A stretch of 64,000 bases of DNA from Gp6-AA40 sp035293405 (GTDB lineage: Bacteria > Acidobacteriota > Vicinamibacteria > Vicinamibacterales > UBA2999). The DNA is taken from contig DATDOE010000099.1 in the NCBI GenBank assembly GCA_035293405.1, positions 1 through 64,000 of the forward strand, in the 5' to 3' direction. Each line of letters starts with the position of its first letter. Positions within the stretch are counted from its first letter, which is position 1. The notes beneath the pieces are model-generated. The model saw only the letters and a list, made by a program, of their open reading frames with translations, ran no database searches and was not told where the DNA came from. This document shows, piece by piece, positions 41,689-49,982 of the stretch. The translations under genes were made by a program, and so were the position numbers.

Positions 41689-42285
41689 CTAGAGAGACGG
41701 CGCGAAGAACGCCGCCAGGGGAAGAGAAAAGCCGGGCAGCAGCGGCGTCGTCAGTAGCTCGTGGTGTTCAGCAGTCAGTTCCGCGACCCTGGGAAGAGGC
41801 CCACCCTCCTCGCGTCGATGGACCTTGACGAGGTCCAGTTCGGGATCGACAAGCCAGTACTCCCGTACTCCGCCCCGCTCGAACAGCCGGCGCTTGATTT
41901 GCTCGTCGCGCTTCCGCGTGCCCGTGGACAACACTTCCACCACGAGTGCCGGGGCGCCCTGCACGTTCTGAGGCGTCAGAATCGCGAGCTGATCTCCAGC
42001 CACGAACAGGAGGTCGGGTTCCACGACGTCGTAGAACGAGAAGACGACGTCGAGCGGCGCCAGGAACACGCGGCCAGTGCCTGGGTGGTGAGCCAGATAG
42101 TTGCCGATCGCGATGTGCAAGCGTCCGGCGAGATCCTGATGGCGCAGGTTGGGCGCCGGAGTCACGCAGTGCTCCCCGTCGATGATCTCGTGCCGCTTCC
42201 CGTCGTCTGGGAAGAGCAGGAAGTCCTCGTAGGTGAAGCGCGTGTCGGGACGAGCGGTCGGTGGCACTGAATCGTTCCCGGCCAT
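41689..42285 (-). CDS. Uma2-family (DUF820) restriction-fold nuclease-like protein
   Basis: 198 residues. TYEDFLLFPDDGKRHEIIDGEHCVTPAPNLRHQDLAGRLHIAIGNYL, VVEPDLLFVA, ALVVEVLSTGTRKRDEQIKRRLFERGGVREYWLVDPE carry the PD-(D/E)XK-type acidic residues of Uma2 proteins. Function is uncertain; many copies are dispersed in bacterial genomes. ATG at 42285. Confidence 0.88.
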   Translation of the reverse strand: MAGNDSVPPTARPDTRFTYEDFLLFPDDGKRHEIIDGEHCVTPAPNLRHQDLAGRLHIAIGNYLAHHPGTGRVFLAPLDVVFSFYDVVEPDLLFVAGDQLAILTPQNVQGAPALVVEVLSTGTRKRDEQIKRRLFERGGVREYWLVDPELDLVKVHRREEGGPLPRVAELTAEHHELLTTPLLPGFSLPLAAFFAPSL

Positions 42286-42903
42286 GCCCGGATCTTACAC
42301 CCGGCCATCCGTCGACCTTGTGCGAGCTCTATGCCACTCTAGATTCGGAGTCTTTCATTGGCGCGTCGACGCGCGATGGCAGGAGTTGCCACGACTGACG
42401 CTCGAGAAGATCGCAGATTCTGCCCTGCTCGCTCAGGAGCCGGCGTCGAACACAGGACTCGTTCCGGAACGAGTCGAGGTGTTGGCGGCAACCGCAGCCC
42501 TCGAGTCGCTGACCTTGCCACTTGATATGCCCCTCTCGATATCGCGCCTGCACAAGTGCGCCTTCCCCGTGGTTCGCGCCGCGGGTGTGCCGGACTGCGG
42601 ACGGCCGTTCGTAGCACGCCGCTTCGCCGCGAAGCAGGAAAGCGAGCGGAGCGATTCATCGCCGCGAGTTGGTTCCGCGCGATCCGTGGCGAGCGATTGA
42701 GCAATGGCGGTGTATGCCGCGATGGCAGGCGATCGAATCGGCACTACTCGCGGCGGGTGCGAAGGGTACGAGCGGCGCGAGCTTTCCCGGCGTGCGAAGC
42801 CGGCCGCCGCAGGCCGGCACGCCCGCGGCGCGAATCGCAGATCGCGATCCGGCTGAAGCCGGACCCTGCGTACCGAACCAAGAACCAAGAACCAGGAACC
42901 GCT
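42286..42903. other. 618-base region with repeats, no supported gene
   Basis: Open frames here have poor composition and no recognisable domain. It contains a GCCGGCCGCCGCAGGCCGGC-type inverted repeat near 42800, TCCGGCTGAAGCCGGA (42848-42863) and a heptad array AACCAAG (42875-42900) just before the ogt stop. It may be a decayed gene. Confidence 0.5.
42875..42900. repeat. heptad array (AACCAAG)
   Basis: Units AACCAAG, AACCAAG, AACCAGG, AACC with a period of 7, ending 3 bases before the stop codon of the convergent ogt gene. Confidence 0.85.
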
Positions 42904-43410
42904 CTAGATCAGCCGTTCACCTTCGATTGCGAGTAACCGAAGCTTCGTCGCAGTACCGCCAGGCGCGCTGAACCCGCCGGTCCTGCCGTTGGCCGCGAGC
43001 ACGCGGTGACAGGGGACGATGATGGGGAAGGGATTGCGTCCGAGCGCCTGTCCGACGGCGCGCGCCGCGTGAGGCTCGCCGAGGCGCGAGGCGATGTCGC
43101 CGTAGGAGCGTGTGGTCCCTGGCGGAATCGTGCGCGCGACCTCGTAGACGCGACGATGGAATGCCGGCACCCCGTTCATGTCGAGGGTGACGAAGGAGAG
43201 GTCGCTCGTCTCGCCGCGCAGCAGCGCGACGATGGCGTCGATCGCCCGTTGCACGTCAGCTGGTGGAGTGACGTCGCTGGCGGCGGGAAAGAGACGGAGC
43301 AGGCGCGCGCGCGTGTGCTCGGGACGTGCCTCGGGCAGCATCACGCTGGTGATGCCGTCGTGGCCCCACGCGACAGCGCAGGGCCCGATCGGTGTGTCGA
43401 AGAGTGTGAA
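42904..43410 (-). CDS. ogt: methylated-DNA--protein-cysteine methyltransferase
   Basis: Suicide repair of O6-methylguanine. FTLFDTPIGPCAVAWGHDGITSVMLPE is the usual N-terminus, and IPPGTTRSYGDIASRLGEPHAARAVGQALGRNPFPIIVPCHRVLAANGRTGGFSAPGG contains the acceptor cysteine in PCHRV. No in-frame ATG, GTG or TTG lies between the family start and the upstream gene. A perfect palindrome (43422-43441) stands exactly where the start should be, and the open frame runs into the end of the upstream gene. Either a rare start is used, or the start lies at 43521 overlapping the neighbour, or the repeat destroyed it. Confidence 0.85.
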   Translation of the reverse strand, partial: FTLFDTPIGPCAVAWGHDGITSVMLPEARPEHTRARLLRLFPAASDVTPPADVQRAIDAIVALLRGETSDLSFVTLDMNGVPAFHRRVYEVARTIPPGTTRSYGDIASRLGEPHAARAVGQALGRNPFPIIVPCHRVLAANGRTGGFSAPGGTATKLRLLAIEGERLI

Positions 43411-43421
43411 CGCGGAGGACC

Positions 43422-43441
43422 GCGGGGGCTCGAGCCCCCGC
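43422..43441. repeat. GCGGGGGCT/AGCCCCCGC palindrome at the ogt 5' end
   Basis: A 20-bp perfect palindrome, flanked by GTAGA on its minus-strand side. It is the same design as 9497-9516. It occupies the position of the expected ogt start codon. Confidence 0.8.
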
Positions 43442-43456
43442 TCTACGTGTCCGGTG

Positions 43457-44884
43457 TTACTTGTCGAAGTTTTCGGGTCCGCCGTTGCCGGCCGGCGCCA
43501 CGTTCGCGTTGATGTTGCCATTGGTCGCTGCCGCCACCGCGTTCGGGTCAACCCGGGACACTGACTCGAGCGTCGGGCCTTCTTCGCCGCGCGGAAGCAG
43601 ACTCGGTCCTGAGCGCAGGAACACTTTCTCCGGCGATGTCGCCGTGCCGAAGAGGACGCCGATGAAGCAGTTGCTCATCTCGTCCCAGTTCTGTGGACCC
43701 CACACGACCTTCTTCGCCGGATCGGGGTTGTAGCGGTTTGCCGTCGAGTTGTCGAAGTGGCTGATCAGGCGAAGCTTCGAACCCTTCGGCAGGACGATCG
43801 GCTCGGCGTACTGATAGCCCATCTGCCACTCGAAGTTCCAATCACCCTTGAGGACGGTCGTGCTCTCGCCCGACGGCGAGACCACGCGCAGCTCGAAATC
43901 TTTCCCGCGCACATGCATGTGGGGCTGGGCGTAGACGAGCTTGGCGTCCTCGCCGAAGGTGATCTCGCTCACCACTTCAGCCTTGCCGTTGCCCGCTGGA
44001 ATCGCCAGGTTCAGCGCCGTCGGTCCGGCGTGGAAGAAGTAGCGCTTCTGCGGCGGCTCCTTGGCCAGCACGAGCCCCAGCTTCGAGACATCCGCTGACG
44101 GCTTGCCTGACGTCGTGTAGTGCAATTCGTACACGAGGTCCGATCCCTTCGGGACGAACTTCGCCGCACCTTCCTGGTCGAATCGCTGCGCGCCGAGTCC
44201 CGGATTGAACTTGCCGAGGATGTCGTTGCCTTCCTCGATGGCGTTCTTGCCGAGGATGTGGCGCTGCGTCTCACTCTCGTACGCCTCGCCCGGCACGGCC
44301 TTCTCCATCCACGTGGAGCCGGGAGGCCGTACCCACACTTTGCCGTGGTGCAGCACTGCCGGATCGCCGGGACGCATTTCCGCGGCGGTCACCCACATGT
44401 CTTCTTTGAAGTTGGTCTTGACGAGGATGTACTTGTAGTTGACCGTGCCGCGCGCGGGGACCTCGAACGGCTTCGGCATTTCCACGATGACGTCGGGCGT
44501 GATGTTCCAGCCGCTTGGGAAGGTCACCGCTGGCGGGGCTTCGGCCTCGTTACCAGCCGGCGCTCCGTTGTCGACCCACGCCGACAGCGTTTCGATGTCA
44601 CGGTTACTCAGCCGGCGCTGGTTCGCGAAGTGTCCGTAACTCGGATCGGCAAACCACGGTGGCATCTGCCGCGAGACGGTCGCGGTCTTGATCGCTCTCG
44701 CCCACGGCCTGGCTTGCTCGTAGGTGACGAGCGACATCGGGGCGACCTCGCCCGGCCGATGGCAGCTCTGACAGTTCGCCTGCAGGATCGGCAGGACGTC
44801 TTTGTAAAAGGTCGGCGGGTCAGACGCGACCGCAGTCGAGGCTCCAATGAGCGAACCGACAAGCGCAATCAGGCACGTTCTCAT
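43457..44884 (-). CDS. secreted cytochrome c / copper type II monooxygenase-like protein
   Basis: 475 residues. Signal peptide (MRTCLIALVGSLIGASTAVAS), then a cytochrome-c-like heme site CQSCHRPGEVAPMSLVTYEQARPWARAI (about residues 38-65) and ASWxDNGAP-type end. The rest resembles the C-terminal half of copper type II ascorbate-dependent monooxygenases: VLHHGKVWVRPPG, YAQPHMHVRGKDFELRVV, LRLISHFDNSTANRYNPDP, with the His and Met copper ligands. Periplasmic oxidation is likely; substrate unknown. Adjacent divergent gene 45017 and convergent DUF411 suggest a copper-rich environment. Confidence 0.85.
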   Translation of the reverse strand: MRTCLIALVGSLIGASTAVASDPPTFYKDVLPILQANCQSCHRPGEVAPMSLVTYEQARPWARAIKTATVSRQMPPWFADPSYGHFANQRRLSNRDIETLSAWVDNGAPAGNEAEAPPAVTFPSGWNITPDVIVEMPKPFEVPARGTVNYKYILVKTNFKEDMWVTAAEMRPGDPAVLHHGKVWVRPPGSTWMEKAVPGEAYESETQRHILGKNAIEEGNDILGKFNPGLGAQRFDQEGAAKFVPKGSDLVYELHYTTSGKPSADVSKLGLVLAKEPPQKRYFFHAGPTALNLAIPAGNGKAEVVSEITFGEDAKLVYAQPHMHVRGKDFELRVVSPSGESTTVLKGDWNFEWQMGYQYAEPIVLPKGSKLRLISHFDNSTANRYNPDPAKKVVWGPQNWDEMSNCFIGVLFGTATSPEKVFLRSGPSLLPRGEEGPTLESVSRVDPNAVAAATNGNINANVAPAGNGGPENFDK

Positions 44885-45016
44885 ACCAACGCTCCTCCGA
44901 CGAGGTGAATTTGTCCCCCCACAGTATACGAGGGTGGCGGGATGGCAATGAGCAAAAAGGCATGGGAGAATGCCAGCCATGCCCGTGCCTGCACGCACCG
45001 GCGAGGAGCTCAACTT

Positions 45017-46243
45017 ATGCCGCGGTTTGTGACCTCGTCCTGGAGCATTCCAACAGGACTTCTGGTGTTTGCCCTGGCTTCCACGGCCGGCCAGATACCC
45101 GCTGCCGCCCAGGATCCCGCGCCGCAGGCGCCTGCCGCCGCACCCCAGGGTCCGGGCCGTGCCGGCAGCCGCGGTCTTGGCGGAGGCCGGGGTGCCGGGC
45201 CGACGATGAAACCATCCGCGCTGCGCGCGATTCCGGCGGAGACGCTGGCCGCCAAGGTGAAGGATCCCAATTGGAAAGCGCCCCGCACCGCGTGGGGACA
45301 CCCCGACCTCGAAGGCACCTGGACGAGCGACGACATGCGCGGTGTTCCAACCTCGCGGCCTGCGGCGCAGGCGGACCGGGAGTCGCTGACGCCCGAAGAG
45401 TTCGCGCGTCGCGCCGGCGGCGATGAATCCTCGCGCGACCGTGCGGTGAACCAGGAGACGATCCTGCGCAACGAGTTCGGCGTCCGGACCTTCGGCTATA
45501 CGTCGTTCGTCGTGGACCCGCCCAACGGTCAGATGCCGGCCCTCACACAGGACGCCCTCGCCCGGCGGAAGGCGATCGCGAATCAGGGCACGTTCGGCGG
45601 CGGGCCGTGGGATGACGTCGACGACTTCACGCTGTACGACCGGTGCATCACCCGCGGCGTGCCGGGGTCGGTCATGCCGGTGCTCTACGGCAACGGTCTG
45701 CTCATTGCCCAATCACCGAACGAAGTCGTGATCAGCTACGAGATGGTGCACGACACCCGCGTCATCCCGCTCGACGGGCGCCCGCGTCTCGGCTCGAACA
45801 TCAAGCAGTACATCGGTGACGCGCGCGGACACTGGGAAGGGGACACGCTCGTGGTCGAGACCACGAACTTCACCGACAAGACCGCCGTGGGCGGCGCGCC
45901 GCACACCGACAAGATGACGCTGACCGAATGGTTCACCCGCATCGATTCGCAGATGATCGAGTACCGGTTCCGGGTCGAGGATCCGGGAACGTTCGCGGCG
46001 CCGTTCACGATGCGCATGGCGATCACGCAGCAGCCGGGGTACCAGTTGTTCGAGTACTCCTGCCACGAGGGCAACGGCGCGGTCGGCTTCGCGCTCAGTG
46101 GTGAGCGCGCGTACGAAAAGCTGGTCGCCGAGGCCAAGGCGAAAGGACTGCCGATTCCGCCTCGCACCACGGGCATGGAAGTGTACTCGGGCGCACCGGT
46201 CGAGGGCCTCCAGCCCGTGCGCGAGCTCGGGGGTAAGAAGTAA
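45017..46243 (+). CDS. secreted hypothetical protein of the TAWGHPDLEG family
   Basis: 408 residues from the ATG at 45017 (MPRFVTSSWSIPTGLLVFALASTAGQIPAAAQ signal peptide); an ATG at 44942 adds an unlikely lead. Gly/Pro/Gln-rich linker, then TAWGHPDLEGTWTSDDMRGVPTSRP, DPPNGQMPALT, LYDRCITRGVPGSVMPVLYGNGLLIAQSPNEVVISYEMVHDTRVIPLDG and HWEGDTLVVETTNFTDKT. This architecture is widespread in acidobacterial genomes and has no assigned function. Related proteins lie at 39853, 59435 and 61376. Confidence 0.75.
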   Translation: MPRFVTSSWSIPTGLLVFALASTAGQIPAAAQDPAPQAPAAAPQGPGRAGSRGLGGGRGAGPTMKPSALRAIPAETLAAKVKDPNWKAPRTAWGHPDLEGTWTSDDMRGVPTSRPAAQADRESLTPEEFARRAGGDESSRDRAVNQETILRNEFGVRTFGYTSFVVDPPNGQMPALTQDALARRKAIANQGTFGGGPWDDVDDFTLYDRCITRGVPGSVMPVLYGNGLLIAQSPNEVVISYEMVHDTRVIPLDGRPRLGSNIKQYIGDARGHWEGDTLVVETTNFTDKTAVGGAPHTDKMTLTEWFTRIDSQMIEYRFRVEDPGTFAAPFTMRMAITQQPGYQLFEYSCHEGNGAVGFALSGERAYEKLVAEAKAKGLPIPPRTTGMEVYSGAPVEGLQPVRELGGKK

Positions 46244-46251
46244 CGGCGTCC

Positions 46252-46701
46252 GTGAACAACTTCTACCTGCTGCTCGCGTTCGTCACGGGCGCGGGCCTCG
46301 CTGTTCAGTTCGTCATCAACGCTCGCCTCCGGCTGCTGCTCGGCGGTCCTCTCTGGGCCGCCGCCGTCCAGTTCGTCATCGGGTTCGTCTTGATCCTGGT
46401 CGTCGCGCTGGTGACGCGCCAGCCCGCGCCGCTCACCGCCGGGCTCGCGCGCGCGCCGTGGTGGATGTGGACCGGCGGCGCGATCGGTGCGACCTTCATC
46501 GTGACGAGCATCGTGCTCACGCCCAAGATCGGCGCCACGCTGACGATCGCGCTGTTCATCGTCGGGCAATTGACGGCGGCACTGGTCGTCGATCACTACG
46601 GGTTGTTCGGGACCACGATCGTCCGCTTGTCGCCCCTGCGTGTGGCCGGCGTGGCGCTGTTGCTGATTGGCGTGATGCTGATTCGCTGGAAGACGTCGTG
46701 A
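46252..46701 (+). CDS. YdcZ/DMT-type small transporter
   Basis: 149 residues, GTG start, five hydrophobic helices: FYLLLAFVTGAGLAVQFVINARL, WAAAVQFVIGFVLILVVALV, WWMWTGGAIGATFIVTSIVLTPKIGATLTIALFIVGQLTAALVVDHYGLFG and VAGVALLLIGVMLI. This is the DMT_YdcZ (PF04657) pattern. The stop overlaps the start of the next gene. Confidence 0.85.
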   Translation: MNNFYLLLAFVTGAGLAVQFVINARLRLLLGGPLWAAAVQFVIGFVLILVVALVTRQPAPLTAGLARAPWWMWTGGAIGATFIVTSIVLTPKIGATLTIALFIVGQLTAALVVDHYGLFGTTIVRLSPLRVAGVALLLIGVMLIRWKTS

Positions 46702-47111
46702 AGGACTCGGACCGCACGCTCCTCACCGAGCTCCGGCGAGCGCTCCTGCCGCTGCACAAGACGCTGCTCGAGTGGGAGCGCAAGACCTACGAGCGCACGC
46801 AGGGGCGGCGGATGACGGGCGGCGAGCTGCTGAAGGTGATCGTCGCCGACCCGCAGTTCGCCTGGCTGCACCCGGTGTCCGAGCTCATCGTCCGGATCGA
46901 CGAGGCACTGGAGATCGACGCGCCCGATACGCCAGCGGACCTCGATGCGATCGTGGTCCAGGCGCGGCGGCTCGTGGCGCCGGATGAGGCCGGAAGTCTC
47001 TACGCGCAGCGGTATCTCGCCGCCCTTCAGGAAGTGCCCGATGCCGTCATCGCACACCGCGACGTCACTGCGGTGTTGAAGGCCATCCCGGTGCGCGAAA
47101 CCCTCCACTGA
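46698..47111 (+). CDS. hypothetical protein, 137 aa, coupled to the YdcZ gene
   Basis: GTG at 46698 overlapping the preceding stop (GTGA). Helical soluble protein: TLLTELRRALLPLHKTLLEWERKTYERTQGRRMTGGELLKVIVADPQFAWLHPVSELIVRIDEALE, then DLDAIVVQARRLVAPDEAG. Common in environmental genomes as a stand-alone conserved hypothetical; function unknown. No signal or membrane segment. Confidence 0.75.
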   Translation: MKDSDRTLLTELRRALLPLHKTLLEWERKTYERTQGRRMTGGELLKVIVADPQFAWLHPVSELIVRIDEALEIDAPDTPADLDAIVVQARRLVAPDEAGSLYAQRYLAALQEVPDAVIAHRDVTAVLKAIPVRETLH

Positions 47112-47318
47112 GCCGCGCGTGCGGTGTGCGCTGCTGGCGCATGCGCCGCGGCGAGTTGGCTCAACGCTCGGTGCGCTCCTTCTCGACCGGGCGAAATCCC
47201 CGTCATTCCGCCACTGGCGGACGCACGTCCGGTGGCCGTCCTCTTGCTCAGTGCAACAGCAAAGGCGAAGGTGCCCGTGCGTCCAAACGAGGGCGAGGCC
47301 ACTGCCCGATTGAACTTT

Positions 47319-49322
47319 ATGACGATAACGCGACCTTCCACATTCGCGCGCCGGCTGATTGTCTCGGCGCTCCTTGTCAGCACCGCGTCAGCGGCGACGC
47401 GGGCGCAGACCTTGTCGGCGGGCGACCTCGCCCGCGCCTCGCTCGAGGAGCTGATGAACATCAAGATCACGTCAGCCGAGCGCAAGGAGCAGCGTGCGGA
47501 CGACGTGCCGGCAGCGGTCTACGTGATCACGCAGGACGACATCCGCCGCTCGGGGATGACCAAGCTCCCCGAAATCTTCCGCCTCGTTCCGGGTATGCAG
47601 GTCGCGCAGATGAACGCGAGCGAATGGGCCGTGTCGGTCCGGGGATTCAACAGCGTCTACTCCGACAAGCTGCTGGTGCTGATCGACGGCCGGTCGTTGT
47701 ACAACCGCGGATTCTCCGGCGTGTTCTGGGACGCGCAGAACGTGGTGGTGTCTGACATCGACCGGATTGAGGTCATCCGCGGACCGGGTGGCACGGCGTG
47801 GGGCGCCAACGCGGTGAACGGCGTCATCAACATCATCACCAAATCAGCGGCCGACACCAAAGGGACGGCCGTTGACGTGAGCGCCGGGACGTTCGAGCGC
47901 GCGTCGGGAGCGATCCGACACGGCGGCGCCCTCGGCAGCGTCGACTACCGCGTCTACTCACAGTGGTCTGACCCTGGCGACGGGCTCACCGAGGCGCGCA
48001 CGTCCGCAGATGATGGCTATAGGGCGCTGACGACGGGCACACGCGCGGACTGGTCGAGTGGGCGTGACAGCCTGATGGGACAGGCCACTTACACGCATAC
48101 GGAGGCTCAGCCACATTGGTTGAAGACGGCGAACTTTGTCGATCCGCCGTCGAGCGAAGGCGTCAGCGACATCGACGAAACCGCCATCCTCGGCCGATGG
48201 ACGCATCGCGGCGCGGGCTCGACCTTCCAGATGCAGGCATTCAGGACCGTCAACCGTCGAGATGAGACCACGTTGCTCGCGTCGGAACGGACCGCTGACC
48301 TCGACGTGCAGTATCAGACGTCGCTCGGTGCACGCCACGACGTCGTCGTCGGCGGCGGCGTGCGGGACAGCGCGTTGATGACGCGCCGGTCGTTCACCCT
48401 CCTTATTCCTCCGGACAGCGCCACGGTGTACAACGGCTTCGTTCAGGACGAGTTCGCCGTGAGCCGTTCCGTGAAAGTGACAGTCGGGTCGAAGCTGGAG
48501 CACGACACCTATGCCGGGTGGGGCCTGCTCCCGTCGGCACGCGTCATGTGGAACATCGACCCCTCGCAGCGCGCGTGGGCGGGCGTGTCACGGGCACGGC
48601 GGACACCCAGTGCCGCCTATCGCGGGATGCAGATTTATTACGCGAGCATCCCGGGCGACCAGGGCGTGCCCATCGTGTTTGGGCTGCTGGGCAATCCCGA
48701 CTACAAGTCTGAGGAGCTCGTCGCGCTCGAAGGCGGCTACCGTGTTCAGCTCGGCCCGACGGCGTCCATCGACGTCGCCGTGTTCCGCGGACGCTACGAC
48801 AACAGTACGACCGTCGAGCCGCTTGCGCCGAGCTTCGAGCTCACGCCGTCGCCGCACGTGTTCGTCGGCGCCCAGTATGGCAACCTGCTGAACGTCACGA
48901 GCCAGGGCGTCGAGATCTCGGGCCGCTGGTCGCCTGCGCCCACGTGGCGACTCGACGGCGTGTACTCTACAGCGCATTTCACCTCGAGCCTCGATGCGGG
49001 CAGTCAGGATGCGGCCGCGGCCATCTTCGACGGGAGCGCGCCGCAGCACCAGTGGCAGCTACACTCGACGAACCAGTTGTCGGCTCGCGTGCAGGTTGAC
49101 GGCGGGGTGTACTACGTCGGCCGGCTGCGTCAGGCCGCGATCCCGGCCTACACGCGCGCCGATGCGCGCGCCGAATTCAAGCTGACCGACCAACTGTCTG
49201 CGGTGGCCGTCGCACAAAACATCTTCCAGGCTGTGCACAAGGAATTCTCGGATTTCCAGACCGGACTCGTCGGCAGCATGGTGCCGCGGAGCGGCCGCGT
49301 TCAGCTCCGGTGGCGATTTTGA
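47319..49322 (+). CDS. TonB-dependent outer-membrane receptor
   Basis: 667 residues. The ATG at 47319 gives a signal peptide (FARRLIVSALLVSTASAATRAQ), then LARASLEELMNIKITSAERKEQRADDVPAAVYVITQDDIR. The plug has LPEIFRLVPGMQVAQMN, LLVLIDGRSLYN and IEVIRGPGGTAWGANAVNGVINIITKSA. The barrel ends MVPRSGRVQLRWRF with a terminal Phe. Followed after 49 bases by a YfiR gene, the second receptor/YfiR module in this window but with the gene order reversed. Confidence 0.92.
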   Translation: MTITRPSTFARRLIVSALLVSTASAATRAQTLSAGDLARASLEELMNIKITSAERKEQRADDVPAAVYVITQDDIRRSGMTKLPEIFRLVPGMQVAQMNASEWAVSVRGFNSVYSDKLLVLIDGRSLYNRGFSGVFWDAQNVVVSDIDRIEVIRGPGGTAWGANAVNGVINIITKSAADTKGTAVDVSAGTFERASGAIRHGGALGSVDYRVYSQWSDPGDGLTEARTSADDGYRALTTGTRADWSSGRDSLMGQATYTHTEAQPHWLKTANFVDPPSSEGVSDIDETAILGRWTHRGAGSTFQMQAFRTVNRRDETTLLASERTADLDVQYQTSLGARHDVVVGGGVRDSALMTRRSFTLLIPPDSATVYNGFVQDEFAVSRSVKVTVGSKLEHDTYAGWGLLPSARVMWNIDPSQRAWAGVSRARRTPSAAYRGMQIYYASIPGDQGVPIVFGLLGNPDYKSEELVALEGGYRVQLGPTASIDVAVFRGRYDNSTTVEPLAPSFELTPSPHVFVGAQYGNLLNVTSQGVEISGRWSPAPTWRLDGVYSTAHFTSSLDAGSQDAAAAIFDGSAPQHQWQLHSTNQLSARVQVDGGVYYVGRLRQAAIPAYTRADARAEFKLTDQLSAVAVAQNIFQAVHKEFSDFQTGLVGSMVPRSGRVQLRWRF

Positions 49323-49371
49323 CGGGCACGAACGGATCTCTGGAACCCCGAAGACGAAGAGAGTGGTACGT

Positions 49372-49941
49372 ATGCTGATCATGACCCGCCGTCGTACGTT
49401 CTGCGGGGCGCTGGTCGCATTGGTCATGCTCGCGCTCCCGACCGATCTCGCCATTGCTGCACGTGTGTCCACCCCGGAGCTGAAGGCGGCGTTCCTGCTC
49501 AACTTTGTCAGGTTCGCCGAATGGCCTGGTGACGTCGTCCCTGCACCGGCGCGCGTCCTGTGTGTGCTGGGTGACGATCAGGTTGAGGAATCACTCGAAG
49601 TGACAGTCAAGAGACGCACCGAAAGCGGCCGCGACGACATCGTGAAGCGCGTGAGTCCGGACGGCAGGACTCCGACGTGCCACCTTCTCTACATCTCCGG
49701 TGTCGCGGCCAAGCAGTCAACGGCGCTGCTGAAGACGCTCAGCACCATGCCCACGCTGACCGTCAGCGATCTCCCGGATTTTGCGCAATCGGGGGGCATC
49801 GTCAACTTCATCGTCGAAGACGACCGGATGCGGTTTGTCATCAACACTGATGCGGCGGACCGCGCGCGTCTCCGTCTCAGCTCCAAACTGCTCAGCCTGG
49901 CCACGATCGTCAAGGATCAGCCGGTCGGCATTCGACGCTAG
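49372..49941 (+). CDS. YfiR family (DUF4154) periplasmic protein, second copy
   Basis: 189 residues with a signal peptide (FCGALVALVMLALPTDLAIAA) and ELKAAFLLNFVRFAEWPGDVV, CHLLYISGVAAKQSTALLKTL, MPTLTVSDLPDFAQSGGIVNFIVEDDRMRFVINTDAADRARLRLSSKLLSLATIV. Paralogous to 37542-38099. Paired with the receptor at 47319. ATG at 49372 preferred (GAAGAGAG upstream). Confidence 0.88.
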   Translation: MLIMTRRRTFCGALVALVMLALPTDLAIAARVSTPELKAAFLLNFVRFAEWPGDVVPAPARVLCVLGDDQVEESLEVTVKRRTESGRDDIVKRVSPDGRTPTCHLLYISGVAAKQSTALLKTLSTMPTLTVSDLPDFAQSGGIVNFIVEDDRMRFVINTDAADRARLRLSSKLLSLATIVKDQPVGIRR

Positions 49942-49960
49942 GACCGCCCGCCCAGTCGTG

Positions 49961-49982
49961 GGGGCGACGCATGCGTCGCCCC
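49961..49982. repeat. GGGGCGACGCATGCGTCGCCCC palindrome class
   Basis: A perfect 22-bp palindrome (GGGGCGACGCA and its mirror) between convergent genes. Its last base is the first of the amidohydrolase stop triplet. A half copy (GTAGGGGCGAC) is present at 62186. Confidence 0.85.

Noticed and set aside
42233..42971. Several open frames between the Uma2 and ogt genes
   Set aside because: Composition is poor, no domain is visible and they cross palindromes and a heptad array; treated as a decayed or repeat region.
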